From assembly GCF_007644045.2 (NCBI RefSeq), contig NZ_VMDW02000125.1, positions 20,852-84,851 on the forward strand: a stretch of DNA of 64,000 nt, in the 5' to 3' direction. The translations under genes and the position numbers were made by a program. This document shows, piece after piece, positions 9,167 to 16,687 of the stretch (positions within the stretch are counted from its first letter, which is position 1; every line of letters starts with the position of its first letter). A model generated the notes under the pieces. The model saw only the letters and a program-made list of their open reading frames with translations, was not told the DNA's origin and searched no databases. Source of the stretch: Vogesella urethralis (GTDB lineage: Bacteria > Pseudomonadota > Gammaproteobacteria > Burkholderiales > Chromobacteriaceae).

Positions 9167-10105
9167 ATGCTTGCCTACATCCTGCGCCGTCTATGGCAGA
9201 TGGTCCCCACCCTGTTCGGGGTAATGCTGCTGCTGTTCATCCTGTTCAACTGGGTGGGTGGCGACCCGTCCTACATCCTGGCCGGCAAGAGCTTTTCTGC
9301 CGAAACGCTGGCCAATATCCGCCACCAGCTGGGGCTGGACAAATCGCTGCCCGAGCAATTCCTGATCTTCGTGCAGCAAGTGCTGACGCTGGACTTCGGC
9401 ATCTCGTGGTCCACCCAGCAACCGGTAGCCGACATCCTGGCCAGCCGCATCGTGCCGTCGCTGACGCTGGCCATCCCCATGCTGCTGGTCAGCCTGATCC
9501 TGGCGGTACTGTTGGCCGCCGTGGTGGCCTACCTGCGCGGCAGCCTCACCGACCGGCTGGTCACGCTGATCTGCACGCTGGCGATGTCGGTCAGCGCGCT
9601 GGTCTACATCATTGCCGGCCAATACTGGCTGGCGCACAAGCTGGGCTGGTTCCCCATCCTGGGCTGGAGCGACCACCTGGCCACCAACCTGTGGCTGTAC
9701 GTGCCGCTGCCGCTGCTGCTGGGCACCATCGTCAGCCTGGCGCCCGATATCCGCTTTTACCGCAGCTGTTTCGTGGAAGAGATGAACCACGACTACGTGC
9801 GCACCGCCCGCGCCAAAGGCCTGTCGGAGCCCGCCATCATGCTGAAGCACGTGATGCGCAACGCGCTGATTCCGGTGGTCACCTCGCTGATGATGTCGCT
9901 GCCCTACCTGTTTCTGGGCGCCCTGCTGCTGGAGCGCTTCTTCGGCATCCCCGGCATGGGCAACGAAGTGATCAATGCCGTCGACCGCAGCGACTTTCCG
10001 GTCATCAAGGCCATCACCATTTACGTCGCGTTGGCCACCATGCTGTTCAATCTGCTGGCCGATATCGTCTACAAACTGATCGACCCGCGCGTCGAGTTGA
10101 AATAA
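9167..10105 (+). CDS. ABC transporter permease, DppB/OppB type
   Basis: A 312-residue inner-membrane permease of the binding-protein-dependent transport family, with the usual opening MLAYILRRLWQMVPTLFGVM and six expected transmembrane segments. The EAA-type loop is at YVRTARAKGLSEPAIMLKHV (about residue 205), the contact site for the ATPase. The C-terminus keeps the family LLERFFGIPGMGNEV and IDPRVELK motifs. GGAGG precedes the start by 6 bases. It pairs with the next gene as the heteromeric membrane channel. Confidence 0.94.
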   Translation: MLAYILRRLWQMVPTLFGVMLLLFILFNWVGGDPSYILAGKSFSAETLANIRHQLGLDKSLPEQFLIFVQQVLTLDFGISWSTQQPVADILASRIVPSLTLAIPMLLVSLILAVLLAAVVAYLRGSLTDRLVTLICTLAMSVSALVYIIAGQYWLAHKLGWFPILGWSDHLATNLWLYVPLPLLLGTIVSLAPDIRFYRSCFVEEMNHDYVRTARAKGLSEPAIMLKHVMRNALIPVVTSLMMSLPYLFLGALLLERFFGIPGMGNEVINAVDRSDFPVIKAITIYVALATMLFNLLADIVYKLIDPRVELK

Positions 10106-10115
10106 GGAGCGCGCG

Positions 10116-11204
10116 ATGCACCCGTCCCACACCATCCCGGCGGCCGACGCCGCCTGCCCGCCGTCGCGCAGCCTGTGGCAACTGGGCTGGCAACGCCTGA
10201 AGCGCGACCGCATCGGCTTTGCCTCGCTCTGGATCGTGGCCGCTTTCGTGCTGCTGGCCATCGCCGGCTGGCTGGGCCTGGCCGGCAGCCACTGGCGCGA
10301 ACAGGTGGCCAAACCGAATACCCCGCCGGCGCTGTTCAAACAGTACGGCCCGGCCACGGTAGAACTGACCGCCGCCGACATCGACGCGGCACAACAAGCC
10401 GGCAGCACCGCGGCCGACGCCAGCGCCGCCACCGGCATCAGCGCTGAAGACGACCCGTTGGCCGCCGACATGGCCGCCGCCCAGGCCGAAGCCGCCAAGG
10501 CAGCGCCGGTCGCCGCCGCCGCCCATCGTGACGATCTGGCGTTCGGCAGCGACGCTCGCGGCCGCGACGTACTGCAAAAAGTCATCCAGGGCACTGCCAC
10601 CTCGCTGCTGGTCGGCCTGTGCGGCGCCGTGCTGGCCATTGCCGCCGGCACGCTGCTGGGCGCGCTGTCCGGCTACTTCGGCCGCCGCGTGGACGACCTG
10701 CTGATGTGGTTTTACAGCGTGTTCACCTCGGTGCCCGACATGCTGTTGCTGCTGGCGTTTTCCGCAGTGATGAGCCGCGGTATCGACACCGTGATCATGG
10801 TGATGGCGCTCACCAGCTGGACCGGCACCTACCGCCTGATGCGCGCCGAGTTCATGAAACACAAGTGCCGCGAGTATGTGCAGGCCGCCGACGCCATCGG
10901 CGCCGGACACCGCAGCCGCATGTTCCGCCACATCCTGCCCAACGTCAGCCACCTGCTGCTGGTGCAGTTTTCCATCCTCACCGTGGCCCTGATCAAGTAC
11001 GAAGCCATCCTGTCGTTCCTGGGCTTTGGCGTCAGCGTCACGCAGACCAGCTGGGGCGCCATGCTGGCCGAAGCCCCGTCCGAGCTGCTGCAAGGCTACT
11101 GGTGGCAGATGGCCGCGGTAACCCTGTGCATGTCGGTGCTGGTCACCGCCTTCAGCATGCTGACCGATAGCCTGCGCGACGCGCTGGACCCGAAAGTGAA
11201 GTAA
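10116..11204 (+). CDS. ABC transporter permease, DppC/OppC type, with a long Ala-rich periplasmic insert
   Basis: A 362-residue permease, about 60-70 longer than the usual DppC. The N-terminal cytoplasmic segment (WQRLKRDRIGFASLW) and first membrane helix (about 36-57) are normal. Between helix 1 and the conserved FGSDARGRDVLQKVIQGT block lies an extra region (about residues 60-142), whose part from 86 to 138 is mostly Ala, Asp, Glu and Ser. The EAA loop is at EYVQAADAIGAGHRSRMFRH. It starts 10 bases after the previous gene with AAGGAG as ribosome binding site. Confidence 0.93.
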   Translation: MHPSHTIPAADAACPPSRSLWQLGWQRLKRDRIGFASLWIVAAFVLLAIAGWLGLAGSHWREQVAKPNTPPALFKQYGPATVELTAADIDAAQQAGSTAADASAATGISAEDDPLAADMAAAQAEAAKAAPVAAAAHRDDLAFGSDARGRDVLQKVIQGTATSLLVGLCGAVLAIAAGTLLGALSGYFGRRVDDLLMWFYSVFTSVPDMLLLLAFSAVMSRGIDTVIMVMALTSWTGTYRLMRAEFMKHKCREYVQAADAIGAGHRSRMFRHILPNVSHLLLVQFSILTVALIKYEAILSFLGFGVSVTQTSWGAMLAEAPSELLQGYWWQMAAVTLCMSVLVTAFSMLTDSLRDALDPKVK

Positions 11205-11213
11205 GGAGCCGCC

Positions 11214-12926
11214 ATGACCCCCGCTACCCCCCTGCTGAGCGTGCGCCAGCTGCGCGTCAGCTTCCGTAACGAAGACGGCGACTGCTTCGAGGCCTTGAAG
11301 GGCATTGATTTCGACATTGCGGCCAACCGTACCGTGGCGCTGGTCGGCGAGTCCGGCTCCGGCAAGTCGGTGACCTCGATGGCCATCCTGCGCCTGCTGC
11401 CGCAGCAAGGCTGCCACATCCACCCCGACAGCCAGATCCTGTTCGAAGGCCGCAACCTGCTGGCCGCCGACCGTCGCGAACTGCGCCAGCTGCGCGGCCG
11501 CGACATCGCCATGATCTTCCAGGACCCGATGAGCGCGCTGAACCCGGTGTTCACCGTAGGCGAGCAGATCATGGAAACACTGATGCTGCACACCGGCCTG
11601 CGCCGCAAAGCGGCGCGCCAGCGTGCGATGGCGCTGCTGAAAGAGGTGGGCCTGCCGGAGCCGGACCGCAAGGTGGACGCCTACCCGCACCAGCTGTCCG
11701 GCGGCCAACAGCAACGGGTGATGATCGCTATGGCCATCGCCTGCGAGCCCAAGCTGCTGATTGCCGACGAACCCACTACCGCGCTGGACGTGACCATCCA
11801 GAAGCAGATCCTGACCCTGATTGCGCGGCTGCAGAAAAGCCACGGCATGGCGGTGTTGTTCATCACCCACGACCTGGGCCTGGTCGGCGAGTTTGCCGAC
11901 GAGGTGATCGTGATGCGCCACGGCGAAATCCGCGAACACGGCCCGCTACAGCAGGTATTCAGCCAGCCGCGGGACGCCTACACCAAGGCGCTACTGAACT
12001 GCCGGCCGCGGCTGGACTGCCGCCCGGCGCGGCTGGCGGTGATCGACGACTTCCTGCAGGGCCAGCCTTACGTGCCGCCGGCGCACCGCGAGCGCGGTTA
12101 CGCGCCGGACGACGACATCGTGCTGGACGTGCAAGGGCTGTGCAAAAGCTTTACCAGCCGCGAAGGCCTGTTCGGCCAGCACGTGTTCCATGCGGTGAAG
12201 GACGTGTCGTTCAAGCTGGCACGCGGCAAGACGCTGGGCATTGTCGGCGAATCCGGCTCCGGCAAGACCACGGTGGGGCTGACGCTGATGCGGCTGCACC
12301 AGGCCAGCGCCGGGCGCGCGCTGTTCCACGGTGAAGACATCCTGGCCATGCCGGCGCGCGACTTTCACGCCTACAAACGCCGTATCCAGATCGTGTTCCA
12401 GAACCCGTACGCCTCGCTGAACCCGCGTTTTTCGGTGGAAGACATCCTGCTGGAGCCGATGACCCTGCACGGCATCGGCGCCGACCGTGCCGAGCGACGC
12501 GCCATGGCGCTGGCGCTACTGGACCGCGTCGGCCTGCCGGCACGGGCGTTGCAGAAGTATCCGCACGAGTTTTCCGGCGGCCAGCGCCAGCGCATCGCCA
12601 TTGCGCGCTGCCTGACCATGAAGCCAGAAGTGCTGATCTGCGACGAATCGGTCTCGGCGCTGGACGTCTCGGTGCAGGCCCAGGTGCTGAACCTGCTGCA
12701 GGACCTGCAGGACGAGTACGGCCTGTCCTACCTGTTCATCTCGCACGACCTGTCGGTGGTGAAACACATCTCCGACCAGGTACTGGTGATGCAGCACGGT
12801 CAGGTGGTGGAGCAAGCCGACGCCGACACGCTGTACGCGCAACCGCAGCACGCCTACACCCGCCAGTTGCTGGCAGCCATCCCGCAGGGTTGGCCGCAGG
12901 CTTGCAGCGGCACGCAAGTGGCCTGA
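11214..12926 (+). CDS. Fused dual-domain ABC transporter ATPase (DppD-DppF / GsiA type)
   Basis: One 570-residue chain carries both ATPases of a peptide-type importer. Domain 1 (about 1-275) has Walker [11 protein letters not shown], signature LSGGQQQR and Walker [13 protein letters not shown]. Domain 2 (about 300-565) has [19 protein letters not shown] and [12 protein letters not shown]. The oligopeptide-transporter C-terminal extension follows each domain. In the second Walker B the usual Glu-Pro is Glu-Ser, so the catalytic Glu is kept. Gene order binding protein, permease, permease, fused ATPase resembles yejABEF and gsi operons. It begins 10 bases after the second permease, with AAGGAG upstream. 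Confidence 0.95.
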   Translation: MTPATPLLSVRQLRVSFRNEDGDCFEALKGIDFDIAANRTVALVGESGSGKSVTSMAILRLLPQQGCHIHPDSQILFEGRNLLAADRRELRQLRGRDIAMIFQDPMSALNPVFTVGEQIMETLMLHTGLRRKAARQRAMALLKEVGLPEPDRKVDAYPHQLSGGQQQRVMIAMAIACEPKLLIADEPTTALDVTIQKQILTLIARLQKSHGMAVLFITHDLGLVGEFADEVIVMRHGEIREHGPLQQVFSQPRDAYTKALLNCRPRLDCRPARLAVIDDFLQGQPYVPPAHRERGYAPDDDIVLDVQGLCKSFTSREGLFGQHVFHAVKDVSFKLARGKTLGIVGESGSGKTTVGLTLMRLHQASAGRALFHGEDILAMPARDFHAYKRRIQIVFQNPYASLNPRFSVEDILLEPMTLHGIGADRAERRAMALALLDRVGLPARALQKYPHEFSGGQRQRIAIARCLTMKPEVLICDESVSALDVSVQAQVLNLLQDLQDEYGLSYLFISHDLSVVKHISDQVLVMQHGQVVEQADADTLYAQPQHAYTRQLLAAIPQGWPQACSGTQVA

Positions 12927-12945
12927 ACCCTGCTGCCATAAGAAC

Positions 12946-13145
12946 AAGGCCGGCTTGCGCAGCAAGCCGGCCTTCAGGCTGCGGACAGACTATCAGTCAA
13001 GACTTTACCGGACCCGGCAAAGCCGGGCCGCCCGCTAACCATTTTGGCATCCGCAGCCTTCCTGTTCACAAGACAAAGCCTGTTTGCAACGCAAACAGGC
13101 TTTGTCATCCCTATCAATGCCGGCTTGCGCAGCAAGCCGGCATTG
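12946..13145. repeat. Composite four-hairpin intergenic element, copy A
   Basis: Four perfect or near-perfect hairpins in 200 bp. H1 (12946-12974): 12-bp stem AAGGCCGGCTTG, loop CGCAG. H2 (13013-13027): CCCGGC-AAA-GCCGGG. H3 (13073-13105): 15-bp stem ACAAAGCCTGTTTGC, loop AAC. H4 (13115-13145): 13-bp stem CAATGCCGGCTTG, same loop as H1. H2 is also enclosed by AGGCTGCGG (12976-12984) and its exact complement CCGCAGCCT (13051-13059). H1 may end transcription of the ABC operon, but no T-run follows. Copy B, with other stem sequences, is at 28,380-28,581. Confidence 0.85.
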
Positions 13146-13161
13146 TTGCTGGAAAAACAGA

Positions 13162-13197
13162 CAAAAAAAGGGGGTAACGGCCCACCACCGTACCCCC
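13162..13197 (-). terminator. Rho-independent terminator of the small membrane protein gene
   Basis: GGGGGTA.CGG paired with CCGTACCCCC around a CCCACCA loop, with a seven-base A-run (13163-13169) that is the U-tract for leftward transcription. Confidence 0.8.
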
Positions 13198-13254
13198 AAA
13201 CACACACACATCAAGAGGAAATCACACACACATGCCATGGCATGCGTTTGAAGC

Positions 13255-13383
13255 TTATTTGTCGTCGTGCGTCTTTTTGATAAAGATCCCGATACAGGTC
13301 GACACGATGATGGTTGTCACGGCAATGACGATCGCGCTCAGTACGCCGACGTCGTCGGACAGCAGTTGTTTCCACAGTTCCAT
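13255..13383 (-). CDS. Small single-pass membrane protein, DUF3149-like (42 aa)
   Basis: A short gene easily missed. It reads MELWKQLLSDDVGVLSAIVI, a hydrophobic helix of about 22 residues, then IFIKKTHDDK and TAA. The pattern (x-LWK-x-L-x2-DVG-LS, one helix, charged tail) matches DUF3149 proteins of betaproteobacteria as I remember them; function is unknown. GGAGGAG sits 7 bases before the ATG, a strong ribosome binding site. It is a separate unit: cydB upstream has its own terminator (13552-13580) and this gene has one at 13162-13197. An FNR-like box lies 73-86 bases upstream of the start. Confidence 0.8.
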   Translation of the reverse strand: MELWKQLLSDDVGVLSAIVIAVTTIIVSTCIGIFIKKTHDDK

Positions 13384-13455
13384 GATTAAGCTCCTCCGGC
13401 AAACCCGGTATTCGATCTGGATGGCGCCATCTTACCCCCGGTGTTAATGGGGGCT

Positions 13456-13469
13456 TTGACCCAAGTCAA
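13456..13469 (-). promoter_or_regulatory. FNR/ANR-like box upstream of the small membrane protein gene
   Basis: TTGACTTGGGTCAA, a full dyad close to the FNR consensus TTGAT-N4-ATCAA (T/C and A/G changes at the inner positions). It lies in the promoter region of the DUF3149-like gene, beside an oxidase operon with a similar site. Confidence 0.55.
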
Positions 13470-13551
13470 GCGTCTCGCTTTATCAAAATGTAACGTGTCG
13501 TATCCATGCGCCAACAAGACAAACCCTGCTTTAAGTACATGAAAGCACATG

Positions 13552-13580
13552 AAAAAAGGGCAGGAATATCTCCTGCCCTG
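13552..13580 (-). terminator. Rho-independent terminator of the cyd operon
   Basis: GGGCAGGA-ATATC-TCCTGCCC hairpin with an A6 run on the plus strand, 21 bases after the cydB stop. Confidence 0.9.
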
Positions 13581-13600
13581 TTGATCTGGCGCAATATTTT

Positions 13601-14611
13601 CTAGCTGTAACTGAGCTTGCCGGCCTTGCCCCAGAACACGCGGTAGGCAAACACCGTGTAGGCGATGATGGTAGGCAGTACCACGGCGGCACCGGCCAGA
13701 ATCACCCACAGTGCTTCCGGGTCGCTGGCGGCCTGCCAGATGTCCAGCCGGCCGATGACGATTTCGGGAAACACGCTATACGCCAGCCCCCAGAACGCCA
13801 GCAACACAATGCCCACGGTGCAGGCAAACGGCAGCCAGCACAGCGCGTCCTGCCCGGCACGCTGGCGTGCGGCCAACCTGGGCAGGCTGGCGGCCAGCAG
13901 GCCGAACAGCGCCACACTGATCAGTGGCAGCGGCAACAGCAGCAGGAAATCCGGCAGCACGAACCATTTGTCGGCGATGCGGCTGCTGGCCAGCGGCGTG
14001 GCGACGGACACCAGCAATACCGCCAGCGCAGTACCCGCCAGGGCCCGCTGCGCCCAGCGCGTGGCACGCTGTTGCAAACCGCCGCTACTCTTCATGATCA
14101 GCCAGCCGGCGCCCAGCAGCACGTAGGCGGCGGTCAGGCCCAGCCCGGCCAGCAACGCAAAGGCCCAGGCGCCGGCGCCGGGCGCAAAGCCGGTGAGGTA
14201 GCGGCCCAGCATCACACCCTGGCTAAGCGCCGCCAGCAGCGAGCCGGCGGCAAAAGCGAGGTTCCACGCCGGCTGGTGGTGCGCCTGCGCCTTGACGCGG
14301 AAGTCGAACGCCACCCCGCGCAAGATCAGCCCCAGCAACATGATGGCCACCGGCAGGTACAGCTCGCCCAGGATGATGCCGTGCGCCATCGGAAACGCCA
14401 CCAGCAGCAGCCCCACGCCCAGCACCAGCCAGGTTTCGTTGGCGTCCCAGAACGGGCCGATGCTGGCGATCATGGCGTCGCGCTCGTCGTCATTGCCCAG
14501 CGGCAGCAGCACGCCGACGCCCAGGTCGTAGCCGTCCAGCACCACGTAGATCAGCATCGACAGCGCCATCAGGCCGGCAAAGATCACCGGCAACCACAGT
14601 TCGGCATTCAT
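13601..14611 (-). CDS. cydB: Cytochrome bd-type ubiquinol oxidase subunit II
   Basis: Integral membrane partner of CydA, 336 residues (family range about 330-380), with eight or nine hydrophobic segments. It has the usual N-terminus ELWLPVIFAGLMALSMLIYVVLDGYDLG, DDERDAMIASIGPFWDANETWLVLGVG, and the C-terminal PTIIAYTVFAYRVFWGKAGKL. The complex reduces oxygen to water using ubiquinol and is important at low oxygen or in the presence of respiratory inhibitors. Its ATG overlaps the cydA stop by four bases (ATGA), indicating translational coupling. Confidence 0.95.
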   Translation of the reverse strand: MNAELWLPVIFAGLMALSMLIYVVLDGYDLGVGVLLPLGNDDERDAMIASIGPFWDANETWLVLGVGLLLVAFPMAHGIILGELYLPVAIMLLGLILRGVAFDFRVKAQAHHQPAWNLAFAAGSLLAALSQGVMLGRYLTGFAPGAGAWAFALLAGLGLTAAYVLLGAGWLIMKSSGGLQQRATRWAQRALAGTALAVLLVSVATPLASSRIADKWFVLPDFLLLLPLPLISVALFGLLAASLPRLAARQRAGQDALCWLPFACTVGIVLLAFWGLAYSVFPEIVIGRLDIWQAASDPEALWVILAGAAVVLPTIIAYTVFAYRVFWGKAGKLSYS

Positions 14612-15936
14612 GGCTGTACTCCTTCAAGGTTGGCCGCAGGCGCTGCCTTGCGCGCCAGGTAAAACACCACCGACACATAGCTGGCCAGCAGCACCACGTA
14701 CAGCGCCAGGTACATCAGCAAGGTAGACAGAATCATGCCGCTACCCACCGTCGACGCGGCGTCGGCAGTACGCAGGATGCCGGTCACCAACCACGGCTGG
14801 CGGCCGATTTCGGTGACGTACCAGCCGGCCACAGTGGCCACCCAACCGGAAAACGTCATCGCCACCAGGCCGCGCTGCAGCCACGGTGCCAGTTGGCCGC
14901 GACGCAGCTGCCACCATGCCAGCCAGCTCACCGCCAGCATCAGCAGGCCTACTCCCACCATCACGCGGAAGCTCCAGAACACCTTGGCTACCGGCGGGTG
15001 AGCGTTGGGAAACTCGTTCAGGCCGCGGATCTCGCCATTCGGGTCGTGGGTAATGATCAGGCTGGCCAGTTTGGGAATGCCCACCTCGAAGCGGTTGCTT
15101 TGCGTGGCCTCGTCCGGCAATGCAAACAGCAGCAACGGCGCGCCGCGCTCGGTGTGCCACACGCCTTCGATGGCGGCCAGCTTGGCCGGCTGGTGGTGGA
15201 AGGTGTTCAGGCCGTGCATGTCGCCCACCAGTACCTGCAGCGGAATCAGCAGCGCCGCCAGGCTGACGCCGGTTTTCAGCGTGTGCGCCACCGCAGCCGC
15301 CCGGTCACCGCGCAGCCAGCGATAGGCCGACACCCCGGCCACCAGAAACGCCACTGTCAGGCCGGAGGCCAGCAGCATGTGCGTCAGGCGGTAGGGCATG
15401 GACGGGTTGAAGATCACCGCCAGCCAGCTTTGCACGTGCACCTTGCCGGCGATCACCTCCACCCCGGCCGGAGTCTGCATCCACGAGTTCAGCACGATGA
15501 TCCAGAACGCCGACACCGTGGTGCCGAACGCCACCAGGAAGGTGGCCAGCGTATGCACGCGGTTGGACACCTTGGCGCGGCCGAACAGCATGATGCCGAG
15601 GAAGGTGGCCTCCAGGAAGAACGCGGTCAGCACCTCGTAAGCCAGCAGCGGCCCGGCCACATTGCCCACGTGCTGCATGAAGCCCGGCCAGTTGGTACCG
15701 AACTGAAAGCTCATGGTGATGCCGGACACCACGCCCAGTGCAAAGGTCAGCGCGAAGATCTTCACCCAGAAGCCGTAGGCGTCCATCCATGCCTCGTCGC
15801 CGCTGCGGTTGAAGCGCGCCTTGAAGTACAGCAGCACCCAGCCCATGGCAATGCTGATGGTAGGGAACAGGATGTGGAAGGTAATGTTGGCCGCAAACTG
15901 GATGCGGGCCAGGATGACGGGGTCGAGCGCGTCCAT
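14608..15936 (-). CDS. cydA: Cytochrome bd-type ubiquinol oxidase subunit I, short Q-loop (CIO-like)
   Basis: A 442-residue haem-bearing subunit. The quinol loop after GDMHGLNTFHHQPAKLAAIEG is short compared with E. coli CydA (522 residues), placing it with the cyanide-insensitive CioA-type oxidases. Conserved pieces include FHILFPTISIAMGW (axial His), FGTNWPGF, YEVLTAFFLEATFLGIMLFG, RLTHMLLASG (axial His) and GWYVTEIGRQPW. It starts 2 bases after the regulator gene stop and overlaps cydB by four bases, so the three genes form one operon. Confidence 0.95.
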   Translation of the reverse strand: MDALDPVILARIQFAANITFHILFPTISIAMGWVLLYFKARFNRSGDEAWMDAYGFWVKIFALTFALGVVSGITMSFQFGTNWPGFMQHVGNVAGPLLAYEVLTAFFLEATFLGIMLFGRAKVSNRVHTLATFLVAFGTTVSAFWIIVLNSWMQTPAGVEVIAGKVHVQSWLAVIFNPSMPYRLTHMLLASGLTVAFLVAGVSAYRWLRGDRAAAVAHTLKTGVSLAALLIPLQVLVGDMHGLNTFHHQPAKLAAIEGVWHTERGAPLLLFALPDEATQSNRFEVGIPKLASLIITHDPNGEIRGLNEFPNAHPPVAKVFWSFRVMVGVGLLMLAVSWLAWWQLRRGQLAPWLQRGLVAMTFSGWVATVAGWYVTEIGRQPWLVTGILRTADAASTVGSGMILSTLLMYLALYVVLLASYVSVVFYLARKAAPAANLEGVQP

Positions 15937-15938
15937 GA

Positions 15939-16508
15939 TCAGGCCTCCCGGCTATCGTCCCGGCTACCAAAGCGGCCAAGACTGTGCGCGAACTGCAACA
16001 CTTTGCCGACCTGGCTGCCCAGCTTCATCAGCTTCTCCAGGGTTTCCACGTCCATGTCGCGGATGTCGGCAAACCACTTGGTGACCAGCTCGATCAGCTG
16101 GTACATCTCGTTCATGCGCGCCTGGGCGTGACGCTCGGCCTCGCCGGACGGGCTTTCCATGATGGCGCCGCGCAGCATGGTGAGCGTGGGCTCCACCTCG
16201 CGCTTCTGCCGCTCTTCAGCCAGCGTCTTGAAGATGGCCCATACGTCTTCTGGGGTGCTGAAGTACTCGCGGCGGTCGCCCGGCAGATGCTGCAGCTTCA
16301 CCAAGCGCCAGGCCTGCAGCTCTTTCAGCGCCATGCTGGTATTGGAGCGCGAACAGCCGATGGCCTCGACGATATCGTCGGCGTTCAGCGGCTTGTCCGA
16401 CACGTACAGCAGCGCGTAGATCTGGCCCACGGTACGGTTGATGCCCCAGTGGCTACCCATCTCGCCGAAGTGCAACACGAAGGACTGGATCAGGGGTGGG
16501 AGGTTCAT
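15939..16508 (-). CDS. GbsR/MarR-type transcriptional regulator, first gene of the cyd operon
   Basis: A 189-residue winged helix-turn-helix protein with the GbsR-like pattern GINRTVGQIYALLYVSDKPL, then a recognition region CSRSNTSMALKELQAW and wing GDRREYF (about residues 55-95). The C-terminal half is helical. The ATG at 16508 is preferred to an upstream TTG-type start because AGAGGA lies 8 bases before it. Being first in the cydAB operon, it likely represses or tunes the oxidase and itself. A dyad (16529-16546) and an FNR-like box (16549-16562) lie just upstream. The signal it senses is unknown. Confidence 0.88.
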   Translation of the reverse strand: MNLPPLIQSFVLHFGEMGSHWGINRTVGQIYALLYVSDKPLNADDIVEAIGCSRSNTSMALKELQAWRLVKLQHLPGDRREYFSTPEDVWAIFKTLAEERQKREVEPTLTMLRGAIMESPSGEAERHAQARMNEMYQLIELVTKWFADIRDMDVETLEKLMKLGSQVGKVLQFAHSLGRFGSRDDSREA

Positions 16509-16528
16509 GTGTGTGTCCTCTTTTGAAT

Positions 16529-16546
16529 TTTCAGTAATTTCTGAAA
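16529..16546. promoter_or_regulatory. Dyad in the cyd operon promoter, candidate operator
   Basis: TTTCAG-TAATTT-CTGAAA, a perfect 6-bp inverted repeat 21 bases upstream of the regulator ATG. Its position and symmetry suit autoregulation by the dimeric GbsR/MarR-type protein. Confidence 0.5.
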
Positions 16547-16548
16547 CT

Positions 16549-16562
16549 TTGATATGAATCAT
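16549..16562 (-). promoter_or_regulatory. FNR/ANR-like box upstream of the cyd operon
   Basis: Plus strand TTGATATGAATCAT, one mismatch from TTGAT-N4-ATCAA. It lies 41-54 bases before the first ATG of the regulator-cydAB operon and fits induction at low oxygen. Confidence 0.6.
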
Positions 16563-16687
16563 AGTTTGTGAAAATCTACCTTGTCAAACACCTTGCAACG
16601 CGCTAGCTCCATCACTGCAACGTGCTGACTTATCAAAGCAAAACAGTTAAGTCATACTGATAACTATCGAGACAAGCTTGGACCGCG

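Noticed and set aside
13201..13250. CA-dinucleotide repeat as a phase-variation tract
   Set aside because: Only short interrupted CA runs (about five repeats) after a gene end, not in a promoter or coding start.
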